Assembly (NCBI RefSeq): GCF_007489275.1
Contig: NZ_VLNR01000005.1
Location: 1-64,000 of the forward strand
From: Aquimarina algiphila
Lineage (GTDB): Bacteria; Bacteroidota; Bacteroidia; Flavobacteriales; Flavobacteriaceae
Reading direction: 5' to 3'
DNA: 64,000 bases
Shown: positions 44,982 through 53,187 of the stretch, in pieces
How positions within the stretch are numbered: the stretch's first letter is position 1
Layout: each line of letters opens with the position of its first letter
The notes under the pieces: generated by a model
The model's input: the letters and a program-made list of their open reading frames with translations, nothing else
What the model was told of the DNA's origin: nothing
The model's database searches: none
Made by a program: the position numbers and the translations under genes

Positions 44982-46109
44982 CTGAAGTTATCTGTTGTCA
45001 TTATTAACTATAACGTACGTTATTTCTTAGAACTTTGCTTGCAAAGCGTTAAAGAGGCGATACAGGCTATGGATGCTGAAATTATAGTTGTAGACAATAA
45101 TTCGGTGGATGATAGTTGTGAGATGCTCAAAAATCGGTTTCCAGAGGTAATTCTTATTGAAAATACAGATAATGTAGGATTTGCTAAAGCTAATAATCAG
45201 GGTGTGGCAAAGGCAAAAGGAGAATATGTGTGCATCCTTAATCCTGACACGGTAGTAGGAGTAGATGTTTTTGATACATTGATAAGTGTTGCAGATCGTT
45301 TGCCAAATGTAGGCTTCTTAGGTCCTAGATTAATAGATGGTACAGGTAATTTTCTGCCGGAAAGTAAGCGCAATATCCCTTCACCATTAACTTCTTTTCG
45401 AAGACTTTTTAAAATTAGATTAGGAAACGTAAAAAGCTATTATGCAGATCATGTTTTAGAAGAGGAAATAGGAGATGTAGATATTCTTGTAGGAGCTTTT
45501 CTCTTGGTGAAAAAGAAAAATTATCTTACAATAGAAGGTTTTGATGAAGATTACTTTATGTATGGAGAAGATATTGATATCTCATATAAAATAAAAAAGA
45601 AGGGATTACAGAATTATTACGTAGGTGAAATCACAGCAATTCATTACAAAGGAGAAAGCACGGATCGTAATGCAGTATATATACAAAGATTTTATGGAGC
45701 AATGCGAATATTCTATAAAAAACACTTTAGGAGTAATTGGTTTTTGGATAAATTGGTTTCTATTGCAATACGTTTGGTTTCGGTTATACAATCATTCCGT
45801 AATTATGATAAAGAAAAAAGAATAATCGATCACTATTATTTGGTTTCTGATAATCATAATGTATGGGAAAGATTATGTGATAAAGTGAATCAAAGAATAG
45901 AAAAAGTGTCAATAGAATCCATAGTAAATTTGGGAGATAAAAATATCGAGATTATCTTTGATAACAATTTTATCTCTTTTACAGAGATTATTCGAGCAAT
46001 ACAAAACCTTAAAACAAGTAATTGTACATTTAAAATTAGACCTGCAAATTGTGATTATATTATAGGAAGTAATTTCAGCGATGGAAAAGGAGAGGTTTTA
46101 GTATTTTAA
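44982..46109 (+). CDS. GT2-family glycosyltransferase, probable CTG start
   Basis: Cytosolic enzyme that uses an NDP-sugar to extend a glycan or glycolipid. Homologous flavobacterial enzymes begin MKLSVVIxNYNVRYFLELCL. The same sequence is encoded here directly after a CTG codon, KLSVVIINYNVRYFLELCLQ, with an in-frame stop five codons upstream and no ATG or GTG available. A start at the later TTG (45039) would delete the first beta strand and nucleotide-binding loop. ILNPDTVVGVD and YGEDIDISYKIKKKG mark the catalytic core. I therefore call CTG; an AUU start is also possible. Confidence 0.85.
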   Translation: MKLSVVIINYNVRYFLELCLQSVKEAIQAMDAEIIVVDNNSVDDSCEMLKNRFPEVILIENTDNVGFAKANNQGVAKAKGEYVCILNPDTVVGVDVFDTLISVADRLPNVGFLGPRLIDGTGNFLPESKRNIPSPLTSFRRLFKIRLGNVKSYYADHVLEEEIGDVDILVGAFLLVKKKNYLTIEGFDEDYFMYGEDIDISYKIKKKGLQNYYVGEITAIHYKGESTDRNAVYIQRFYGAMRIFYKKHFRSNWFLDKLVSIAIRLVSVIQSFRNYDKEKRIIDHYYLVSDNHNVWERLCDKVNQRIEKVSIESIVNLGDKNIEIIFDNNFISFTEIIRAIQNLKTSNCTFKIRPANCDYIIGSNFSDGKGEVLVF

Positions 46110-46199
46110 ATAAATTTTAATAGATAAAAAATAATTTTTAAGTCGAATTTTAAGTAAATTCGCAAAAAATATAACTTATAAACACTTTTAATTAAGGAT

Positions 46200-47543
46200 A
46201 TGGCAAAATTTGAGCTTAAACTTCCGAAGATGGGTGAAAGCGTTGCAGAAGCAACAATAACAACTTGGTTAAAAGAAGTTGGAGATACAATAGAATTGGA
46301 TGATGCAGTTGTTGAGATTGCTACAGACAAAGTAGATAGTGAAGTGCCTAGTGAGGTAGAAGGTGTGCTTGTTGAAAAGCTTTTTGAAGTAGATGATGTA
46401 GTACAGGTAGGTCAAGCTATAGCTATAATCGAGATAGAGGGTGAGGGTGCACCAGATTCAAGTCCAGAGGAAGTCAAAGTTGAAGTCGAACAAACTCCTA
46501 AAGAAGCTGTAGTCTTAGAAGCAGAAATGGCGGGGACTACAGAAACAATATCAATAGGTGTAACAGATTTTTCGACTAGTGATAAATTTTATTCACCCCT
46601 GGTAAAAAATATAGCTTCTACTGAAGGAGTTTCTTTACCAGAATTAGAATCAATTCTTGGAACAGGTAAGGATGGCCGAGTGACCAAAAACGATATTCTG
46701 CAATTTGTAGAAAATCGTAAAAATGTAAAAACAGAAATTAAAACTTCTGTTCAGCCTACAACGCCTGTGGTTAAAGAAGCTCAAAAACCTGCTAAACCTG
46801 TAGCTGTAAAAGCTGCACCAATAGTAGCATCTGGAGAGGATGAGATTATAGAAATGACCAGGATGGGTAAACTCATTGCGCATCATATGGTTGAGTCTGT
46901 TCAGACTTCGGCTCATGTTCAATCGTTTATTGAAGCCGATGTAACTAATATTTGGAATTGGAGAAAGAAAGTTAAAGCAGATTTTATAAAAAGAGAAGGA
47001 GAGAATCTTACATTTACTCCAATCTTTATGGAGGCTGTTGCTAAAGCTATCAAGGATTTTCCGATGATAAATATTTCAGTATCTGGTGATACAATTATTA
47101 AAAAGAAAAATATAAACTTAGGTATGGCAGCTGCCTTACCTGATGGTAATTTGATCGTTCCTGTTATAAAAAATGCAGATCAATTAAATCTCGTTGGAAT
47201 GACCAAAGCGGTTAATGATCTAGCTGGTCGCGCACGTAATAATGCATTAAAACCAGATGATATCCAAGGAGGAACATATACTGTTACTAATGTAGGTACT
47301 TTTGGAAGTATTATGGGGACACCGATCATAAATCAACCACAGGTTGCTATTTTGGCGCTAGGGGCTATTAGAAAAGTTCCAGCAGTAATTGAGACTCCTG
47401 AGGGTGATTTTATAGGTATACGATATAAAATGTTCTTATCACACTCTTACGATCATAGAGTTGTAAACGGTGCATTAGGTGGACAATTTGTACAACGTGT
47501 GAAAGACTATTTAGAAGTTTTTGATGTTAATAGAGAATTTTAA
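46200..47543 (+). CDS. 2-oxoacid dehydrogenase E2 (dihydrolipoyl acyltransferase)
   Basis: This is the core subunit of a pyruvate, 2-oxoglutarate or branched-chain dehydrogenase complex; it transfers the acyl group from the lipoyl arm to CoA. It has an N-terminal lipoyl domain with K44 (EIATDKVDSEVPS), a linker rich in Glu, Pro and Ala, an E3-binding domain (FYSPLVKNIASTEGVSLPELESILGTGKDGRVTKNDI) and a catalytic domain ending HSYDHRVVNGALGG. The active-site HxxxDG motif has Asn (H419, N423) where most have Asp. No E1 or E3 gene is adjacent. A branched-chain type is my best guess. Confidence 0.93.
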   Translation: MAKFELKLPKMGESVAEATITTWLKEVGDTIELDDAVVEIATDKVDSEVPSEVEGVLVEKLFEVDDVVQVGQAIAIIEIEGEGAPDSSPEEVKVEVEQTPKEAVVLEAEMAGTTETISIGVTDFSTSDKFYSPLVKNIASTEGVSLPELESILGTGKDGRVTKNDILQFVENRKNVKTEIKTSVQPTTPVVKEAQKPAKPVAVKAAPIVASGEDEIIEMTRMGKLIAHHMVESVQTSAHVQSFIEADVTNIWNWRKKVKADFIKREGENLTFTPIFMEAVAKAIKDFPMINISVSGDTIIKKKNINLGMAAALPDGNLIVPVIKNADQLNLVGMTKAVNDLAGRARNNALKPDDIQGGTYTVTNVGTFGSIMGTPIINQPQVAILALGAIRKVPAVIETPEGDFIGIRYKMFLSHSYDHRVVNGALGGQFVQRVKDYLEVFDVNREF

Positions 47544-47886
47544 AATTGTATCTATTTTTCTTTCATTGCTGAACAAGAAATATTAATAACAATAACATAT
47601 CAAAAAAACCACGACTATATAAGTTGTGGTTTTTTCTTTAGTAGAATTAAAGTGTGTTACTTTTTTCTAACCAGTAGTGTTTTATTATGTAGTAATAAAA
47701 TCTAATGAATAGATATATTAAAGCTCTTTTTCTTAAATAAAACCATGATGTAAGAATCGGTAAACTTGAATTTATCAAATTTCAGATACTTGATCTAGGT
47801 GATTTGTTATATGATTTAAGTCGTATGTGACCATATTATTGTTTTTTAGGTTTTAGTTTTATGTATTAAAGAATAAATACATTAGA
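47544..47886. other. Intergenic region with terminator
   Basis: Holds the terminator at 47607. The rest is AT-rich, without a gene or clear promoter. Confidence 0.4.
47607..47636 (+). terminator. Intrinsic terminator of the E2 gene
   Basis: The stem AACCACGAC / GTTGTGGTT (one G-U pair) with a 7-nt loop is followed by TTTTT. Confidence 0.8.
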
Positions 47887-49515
47887 ATGAAACAATTCAT
47901 AAACATACTTTTTTTGTTGATTCTTGTTACACAATCTATCGCACAACATCAGGAGCAACCTTTTAAGTCTAATCAAAAGCATAAAATAAAGCAATGGGAA
48001 ATTTTAGATATTTTACTAACTGCAAATACTATAAAAAATCCATTTAAAGATTCTAGTACTGTTATATTTACCAATAGTTCGGGAAACAAATTGGTGTTAC
48101 CATTGATATATAATGGAAATACTAATAACAAAAGTGAGTGGTTAATTAGATTTTCTAGTGCAATAATTGGTACTTGGACCTTCATAACCCAAAGTGAGCA
48201 TTCTTCACTGGATAAGAAAGAAGGAACAGTAACCATTTTACCGAACAAAGATCATAAAGGAGGTGTTCGATTATCCAAGGAAGATACTCGTAATTTTTAT
48301 TATGAATCGGGAGAAAAATATACCCCAATAGCATTTGAATGTGATTGGTTGTATGCTTTGGATTATCATAATGAGAAGAAGCTATCGAAGACAAACCATT
48401 TGCTTAATCTAATTAAAAAGAACGGTTTCAATCAAATTGTAATGAATGTATTTTCATATGATGTTAGCTGGAAGAAAGATGAAAAATTAGCTGCACATCC
48501 TCAACACGAATTTGGCGGACCAGAAAACATATTTCCCTTTTTAGGAACTAATGATACTCCGAATTTTAGTAGTTTGAATGTAGATTTTTTTAAAAAATAT
48601 GATAGAACCTTGTTGGCCATGCATGAGCGACAATTATTTGCGCATATCATGATTTATGTATGGAATAAATTAGTAAAATGGCCAGATATGCAATCTGATG
48701 CGGACAATTTGTATTATGATTATGTAATTAAGCGTTATCAGGCTTTTCCTAATGTGTTATGGGATGTGTCCAAAGAAGCTTTGTACTATGGTAGAGCGGA
48801 CGAAGCATATATTTCTGAACGTATCCAACGAATTCGCAAGCAGGATTCTTATAAACGTTTAATAACAGTACATGATTATGGGTTTTGTAAAAAACATGGA
48901 GATGAGGTAGATTATATATCCTCACAAGACTGGAGCCACAATATATATAACAAAACATTGGAAGCATATACCACATTTAAGAATAAGCCAATTTTTAATA
49001 TAGAACATGGTGGGTATGAGACGTCTGATTATACTGTTTTTACAGGAGATTATACAAATGCAGAAGTGTGTTTGCGTAGGAATTATATGTGCTTATTCGC
49101 AGGAGCAGGAACAACCTACTATTGGCAAGGAACTTCCTGGAATGTTGTTGTGTATAACCCTTTTCAACAACCTGAAGATTCATATAAACCAAAATTTGAT
49201 TATTTTCAATATTTAAGTTCATTTTGGAAGCAATTTGCAGATGAAGATTTGAAACCAGCTCCCTGGATGAATAGTAGTGGTTATGCCCTAGCAAATAAAA
49301 AAGGGCTTCAGTTACATTATGTGCCTAAAGAGAACTTTCAAATTAAATTGGGGTGGGTTTTAAAACCTGAAAAAGATAAAACAAAAACATATTATTGGTT
49401 TAATACCTTAACAGGAGAAACAACAACGCCTAAACCTGCAAAAGGACAAGGTTACATTAACCCCTGGCGTTATGAGGCAGATGCTATTTTGGTTTCTAAA
49501 ATTACAGAAAAATAG
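47887..49515 (+). CDS. Secreted DUF5060 / DUF4038 glycoside hydrolase-like protein
   Basis: A signal peptide (about 1-19, QSIAQ) leads to an N-terminal DUF5060 beta domain (residues about 30-125, IKQWEILDILLTANTIKNPF ... GTWTFITQSEHSS). The C-terminal DUF4038-like TIM barrel follows: FIAFECDWLYALDYHN-type opening (IAFECDWLYAL), VLWDVSKEALYYG and IFNIEHGGYE with candidate acid/base residues. DUF4038 members include enzymes acting on apiose or other plant and algal polysaccharides. It is full length and alone. The substrate is unknown. Confidence 0.85.
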   Translation: MKQFINILFLLILVTQSIAQHQEQPFKSNQKHKIKQWEILDILLTANTIKNPFKDSSTVIFTNSSGNKLVLPLIYNGNTNNKSEWLIRFSSAIIGTWTFITQSEHSSLDKKEGTVTILPNKDHKGGVRLSKEDTRNFYYESGEKYTPIAFECDWLYALDYHNEKKLSKTNHLLNLIKKNGFNQIVMNVFSYDVSWKKDEKLAAHPQHEFGGPENIFPFLGTNDTPNFSSLNVDFFKKYDRTLLAMHERQLFAHIMIYVWNKLVKWPDMQSDADNLYYDYVIKRYQAFPNVLWDVSKEALYYGRADEAYISERIQRIRKQDSYKRLITVHDYGFCKKHGDEVDYISSQDWSHNIYNKTLEAYTTFKNKPIFNIEHGGYETSDYTVFTGDYTNAEVCLRRNYMCLFAGAGTTYYWQGTSWNVVVYNPFQQPEDSYKPKFDYFQYLSSFWKQFADEDLKPAPWMNSSGYALANKKGLQLHYVPKENFQIKLGWVLKPEKDKTKTYYWFNTLTGETTTPKPAKGQGYINPWRYEADAILVSKITEK

Positions 49516-49612
49516 GTAAATGTATAATACATAAATGATACATATAGTAGTGTAGTGATCATTGTATTTTTTAGAAGTTGAGGTAGATCTTTTATTAAGT
49601 TGTGCGAAGGAT

Positions 49613-49654
49613 AATAAGTAAGGCTATGACAATATTGTCATAGCCTTACTTATT
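49613..49654. repeat. 42-bp perfect palindrome
   Basis: Centred between 49633 and 49634, this has two 21-bp arms (AATAAGTAAGGCTATGACAAT and its complement, given in two parts) with no loop and no mismatch. It is probably a bidirectional terminator for the glycosidase gene, but the tail has few T's. Confidence 0.75.
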
Positions 49655-49702
49655 TATAAATAGAGAAGTTTTTATTGATGTTAATTGCAAAATAAATACT
49701 AA

Positions 49703-49752
49703 TTCAAACTATTAAATTAGTTCAAACTAAAAATTTAGTTTATATTAGCTAA
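49703..49752 (+). promoter_or_regulatory. Candidate BlaI-type operator
   Basis: TTCAAACTA occurs twice (49703 and 49721), and AAACTAAAAATTTAGTTT (49724-49741) is a near-perfect dyad, followed by TTAGCTAA. All lie 18-67 bp upstream of the BlaI-like start codon, where autoregulation is typical for this family. Confidence 0.5.
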
Positions 49753-49769
49753 ACAAAATTCTTATCTAT

Positions 49770-50138
49770 ATGAAACAACTTACTAAAGCAGAAGAAGATA
49801 TTATGAAAATTCTTTGGGATATAAATGAAGGAGGAGTAGTATCTATTTTAGAACAATTACCAGAGCCTAAACCAGCTTATAATACAGTTTCTACTATTGT
49901 TAGAATCTTAGAAGATAAAGGGTTTGTAAACTACAGAAAAGAAGGGCGTATTCATATTTATTTCCCTCTTATAAAAAAAACAGATTACAGTAATCAAAGT
50001 ATCAATAAGCTAATAGATGGATATTTTCAGGGCTCTTTTAAAAGTATGGTTTCCTTTTTTATAAAGAAAAATGATATAAGTATTGCAGAAATGGAAGCTG
50101 CAATGAAAGAAATTAATAAAGATGAAAAGAAAAAATGA
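49770..50138 (+). CDS. BlaI/MecI/CopY-family transcriptional repressor
   Basis: The 122-residue protein has the BlaI winged helix (LTKAEEDIMKILWDINEGGVVSILEQLPEPKPAYNTVSTIVRILEDKGFVNYRKEGRIHIYFPLI). Members dimerise at palindromes and are inactivated by proteolysis that a membrane M56 partner triggers. It overlaps that partner by 4 bp (ATGA). In Bacteroidota such pairs are usually not tied to beta-lactamase and may sense envelope stress. The operator candidates are directly upstream. Confidence 0.92.
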   Translation: MKQLTKAEEDIMKILWDINEGGVVSILEQLPEPKPAYNTVSTIVRILEDKGFVNYRKEGRIHIYFPLIKKTDYSNQSINKLIDGYFQGSFKSMVSFFIKKNDISIAEMEAAMKEINKDEKKK

Positions 50139-51568
50139 TACATTATATACTACAAATACTAGTTGTTCAATTACTTTTCTTATTAATATATGATCTGTTC
50201 CTTAAAAAAGAAACTTTTTTTAATTGGAACCGAGTTTATCTTTTGATGACATCACTACTAAGTTTTATTCTACCGCTTATTAAAATAGATGTAATAAAGG
50301 AGAATATACCAGAACAATATATGATTCAACTGCCTGCAGTATTAATTGGTAATGTCTCGGAAGAAATAGAAGGTTCAGAAGTTATAATAAAATCATCAGA
50401 TTCTTTTTTTAATTTTCTTACTATAGCACGTTTTAGCGAATACCTATGGTATACAGGAATGGTAATTAGTCTACTTCTTTTTTGCTATAAACTCTACAGG
50501 ATATTAAAATTAAAACAGACAGGAATTAAAACCAGAGTAGAAAATTTTAACTTGATTTCATTACCAAATACAAACACAGCTTTTTCATTTTTTAATACCA
50601 TTTTTTTGGGAGAAAAACTATCTGAAGTCAAAAAGACAAATATTCTATTGCATGAGAAAATCCATATTAAAGAGTATCATACATTGGATTTACTCTTCTT
50701 TGAAATATTGAGGATCATTTGCTGGTTTAATCCGCTAGTATATGTATATCAAAACCGGATTGCAGTGCTTCAGGAATATATTGCTGATTCCAAAGCAATT
50801 TCTGAAACAGATAAAAAAGAGTATTATCAAGATCTGTTATCGCAGATCTTTCAGACCGATAAAATTTCATTCATCAATACATTTTTTAATCATTCATTAA
50901 TCAAAAATCGAATAGTTATGTTACAAAAATCAAAATCAAAGAAAATTTTTCAATTAAAGTATTTATTACTAGTTCCTGTTATGTTGTTAATGTTATTATA
51001 CACTTCGTGTGCTCAAGATACTAGTGCTCAGTCAAAAGTAATGTCTGAAAATGTTGATAGTCCTTTGATAGAAAAAATTCAGGCTGTAAGACACCAAATA
51101 GAAAAACAAGGAAATGTATCCCCAGAAGAAGAAAAAGCATTAAAAGTATTAGCTCTATTAGTTACTGATGATGGTTTTTCTAATCCTCATTATGAGGATG
51201 TATATGGTATGGCAGATATCCCTTTTGGAGTAATAGAAAAAGTGCCAGTTTTTCCGGGTTGCGAAAACCTTTCGCAGGAAGAGACAAAAAAATGCTTTAG
51301 CCAGAAAATCTCACAGTATATAGTAAAGCAATTTAATACAAAACTTGCAAAGGAAAATGGACTTACAGGGTATCAGGAAATTGGTGCTCGGTTTTCTATT
51401 GGTAATGACGGAAAAGTAAAAGATATTAAGGTGAAAAATAAAAGTAAAATACTAAGAGAAGAAGCACTTAGAGTTCTAGAAGGATTACCAGTAATGATTC
51501 CTGGAGAGCAGGAAGGTAAAAAAGTAAGTGTTATGTATAAATTACCTATTAAATTGAAATTTAAATAA
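50135..51568 (+). CDS. M56 (BlaR1-like) membrane metallopeptidase with TonB-like C-terminal domain
   Basis: A sensor-protease partner of BlaI. Four hydrophobic helices in the first 300 residues surround the zinc motif HEKIH at 173-177. A later hydrophobic segment (YLLLVPVMLLMLLYTSC) crosses the membrane. The C-terminal part (about 370-477) is a TonB C-terminal-like domain (VPVFPGCENLSQEETKKCF..., GARFSIGNDGKVKDIKV, LEGLPVMIPGEQEGKKVSV), common in Bacteroidota M56 proteins. It has no penicillin-binding sensor domain. Confidence 0.9.
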   Translation: MIHYILQILVVQLLFLLIYDLFLKKETFFNWNRVYLLMTSLLSFILPLIKIDVIKENIPEQYMIQLPAVLIGNVSEEIEGSEVIIKSSDSFFNFLTIARFSEYLWYTGMVISLLLFCYKLYRILKLKQTGIKTRVENFNLISLPNTNTAFSFFNTIFLGEKLSEVKKTNILLHEKIHIKEYHTLDLLFFEILRIICWFNPLVYVYQNRIAVLQEYIADSKAISETDKKEYYQDLLSQIFQTDKISFINTFFNHSLIKNRIVMLQKSKSKKIFQLKYLLLVPVMLLMLLYTSCAQDTSAQSKVMSENVDSPLIEKIQAVRHQIEKQGNVSPEEEKALKVLALLVTDDGFSNPHYEDVYGMADIPFGVIEKVPVFPGCENLSQEETKKCFSQKISQYIVKQFNTKLAKENGLTGYQEIGARFSIGNDGKVKDIKVKNKSKILREEALRVLEGLPVMIPGEQEGKKVSVMYKLPIKLKFK

Positions 51569-51588
51569 GGGTATCGTGAGTATTTACT

Positions 51589-51628
51589 AAAACTAAAGCC
51601 GAAATATTTTATTTCGACTTTAGTTTTT
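51589..51628. terminator. Bidirectional terminator
   Basis: The stem AAAACTAAAG / CTTTAGTTTT, extended by CGAAAT/ATTTCG with one mismatch and followed by TTTTT, lies between convergent genes. Confidence 0.85.
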
Positions 51629-52001
51629 AGAGCTGAGTACTATCTTTCTTTTTTAAATTTTTAATACGTTCTGCTTCTATATTGTCGAGCTTCTCATTTA
51701 CAATCAGGTTATAAGTATAATGTGATTCTACATCTGTTAATGGAATAAGAATCAACATTTGTACTTTTGTTTTTGCCGGGATACTTTTTATAATAGGGCG
51801 TTGTGCACTTCTACGATATCCAGTCGGGTTCACTTTTAAGAATATGCTTTTATTCTCATTAGTATCATTTTGTACATAGAGAATTGTTCTTTTTTTCTGG
51901 ATGTCTTCAATTAATCGAACTGATTTTTCCTGGCCAAAACTTATAAAACTAAATAAGAATATAAAGAGAAATGCTATTCTATTGTTTCTTAAGGATGTCA
52001 T
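51627..52001 (-). CDS. Hypothetical secreted protein
   Basis: A signal peptide (about 1-24, FGQEK) is followed by a 100-residue beta-rich domain (RTILYVQNDTNENKSIFLKVNPTGYRRS, KVQMLILIPLTDVESHYTYNLIVNE) reminiscent of Ig-like or chaperone-like folds. I recognise no family. It lies upstream-adjacent to nothing in the same operon: the neighbouring metal transporter genes end 25 bp before its start on the same strand. Confidence 0.55.
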   Translation of the reverse strand: MTSLRNNRIAFLFIFLFSFISFGQEKSVRLIEDIQKKRTILYVQNDTNENKSIFLKVNPTGYRRSAQRPIIKSIPAKTKVQMLILIPLTDVESHYTYNLIVNEKLDNIEAERIKNLKKKDSTQL

Positions 52002-52026
52002 TGTTTTTCTTTTAAAGATAAGAGAT

Positions 52027-53187
52027 TTAACCTCTAAATAAGAAAAACCGATCTTTCATATTTTCAATTTCAGAATTTTTATTTGTAAGAATATAGTCGA
52101 TAGCTTCAGTAGTAAAATTTTTACCCTTATTTGTTAAGGAGACAATGTCATTATCTATAGTAATCATGTTATTTTTTAGAGCTAGATCCAAAACAGATTT
52201 GGATTGTACTTTCTGCCAATTAATATGTTCGTTTAAGTGTTTAACATGACGTTCTTCTTCTTCTTTATGATTTCCTAAGTGAAGAAGAAATGTAAGTAGT
52301 GAAACCTCTATTCTTTGTTGTTTCTGTCTATACAGTACAGAGAATAAACCTTTATCAGGTGCAAATAGATACACAAATAGAAAAACCAATCCTAAAACCG
52401 TAGTCATCGACCCAGAGATAGAGGTGTCTAAGGCATGGGCCATCCAATATCCTCCAATGGCACTACTAACCCCAAAAAGTACAGAGAGTAAGAGCATTTT
52501 TTTGAGATCATTTGTTAGTAAATAAGCAGTAGCTGCTGGAGCGATCATTAGTGCGATCACCAAAATAGCACCAACAGCATCGAATGCACCAACTGTGGTG
52601 ATCGAAGATATTGTCATTAATCCATAGTGCATTACAATAGGGGAGAGCCCCAATGCAGAAGCGAGACCAGCATCAAATGTACTGACTTTTAATTCTTTGA
52701 AAAAAGCAAAAAGCAAGCCTAATGTGATCAATAAAATACTACCGATAATCCATAAGGACTTGGGGCCTACATCGGCTCCTTCCAAAATTAATCGATCAAA
52801 AGGAGCAAAAGCTAATTCTCCTAATAATACGGCATCGATATCAAGGTGGACGTCGTTTGCATTTTGGGCAATAAGTATAATCCCTATACTGAACAAAGCA
52901 GGGAAAACCAGCCCAATTGCAGTGTCTTCTTTTACCAATCCTGTTTTCTGAATAAATTCTACTAATATTACTGTAATCACTCCACTTGCGGCAGCAAGAA
53001 TAATTAATAATGGAGAAGATAAATCGTGAGTAATAAAAAAACCAATCACAATACCAGGTAAAATAGAATGGCTTATGGCATCAGTGATTAACGCCATTTT
53101 TCTTAACACAAGAAATGTACCGGGGATAGCACATGCAATAGCCACAAGGCTAGCAATTAATTGTATTTCTATCTGCGCGCTACTCAT
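52027..53187 (-). CDS. Metal ABC transporter permease with C-terminal winged-helix-like domain (second permease)
   Basis: This is the TroD/ZnuB-like membrane subunit. About eight helices (1-285) carry the family sites DAISHSILPGIVIGF and GAFDAVGAILVIALMIAPAATAYLLT. The C-terminal 95 residues (about 292-386) are soluble and read as a winged helix: LLTFLLHLGNHKEEEE..., SVLDLALKNNMITIDNDIVSLTNKGKNFT. Ordinary permeases end after the helices. A comparable permease-regulator fusion is Chlamydia YtgC-R, where a DtxR-like domain is released. It overlaps the first permease by 8 bp. Confidence 0.88.
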   Translation of the reverse strand: MSSAQIEIQLIASLVAIACAIPGTFLVLRKMALITDAISHSILPGIVIGFFITHDLSSPLLIILAAASGVITVILVEFIQKTGLVKEDTAIGLVFPALFSIGIILIAQNANDVHLDIDAVLLGELAFAPFDRLILEGADVGPKSLWIIGSILLITLGLLFAFFKELKVSTFDAGLASALGLSPIVMHYGLMTISSITTVGAFDAVGAILVIALMIAPAATAYLLTNDLKKMLLLSVLFGVSSAIGGYWMAHALDTSISGSMTTVLGLVFLFVYLFAPDKGLFSVLYRQKQQRIEVSLLTFLLHLGNHKEEEERHVKHLNEHINWQKVQSKSVLDLALKNNMITIDNDIVSLTNKGKNFTTEAIDYILTNKNSEIENMKDRFFLFRG

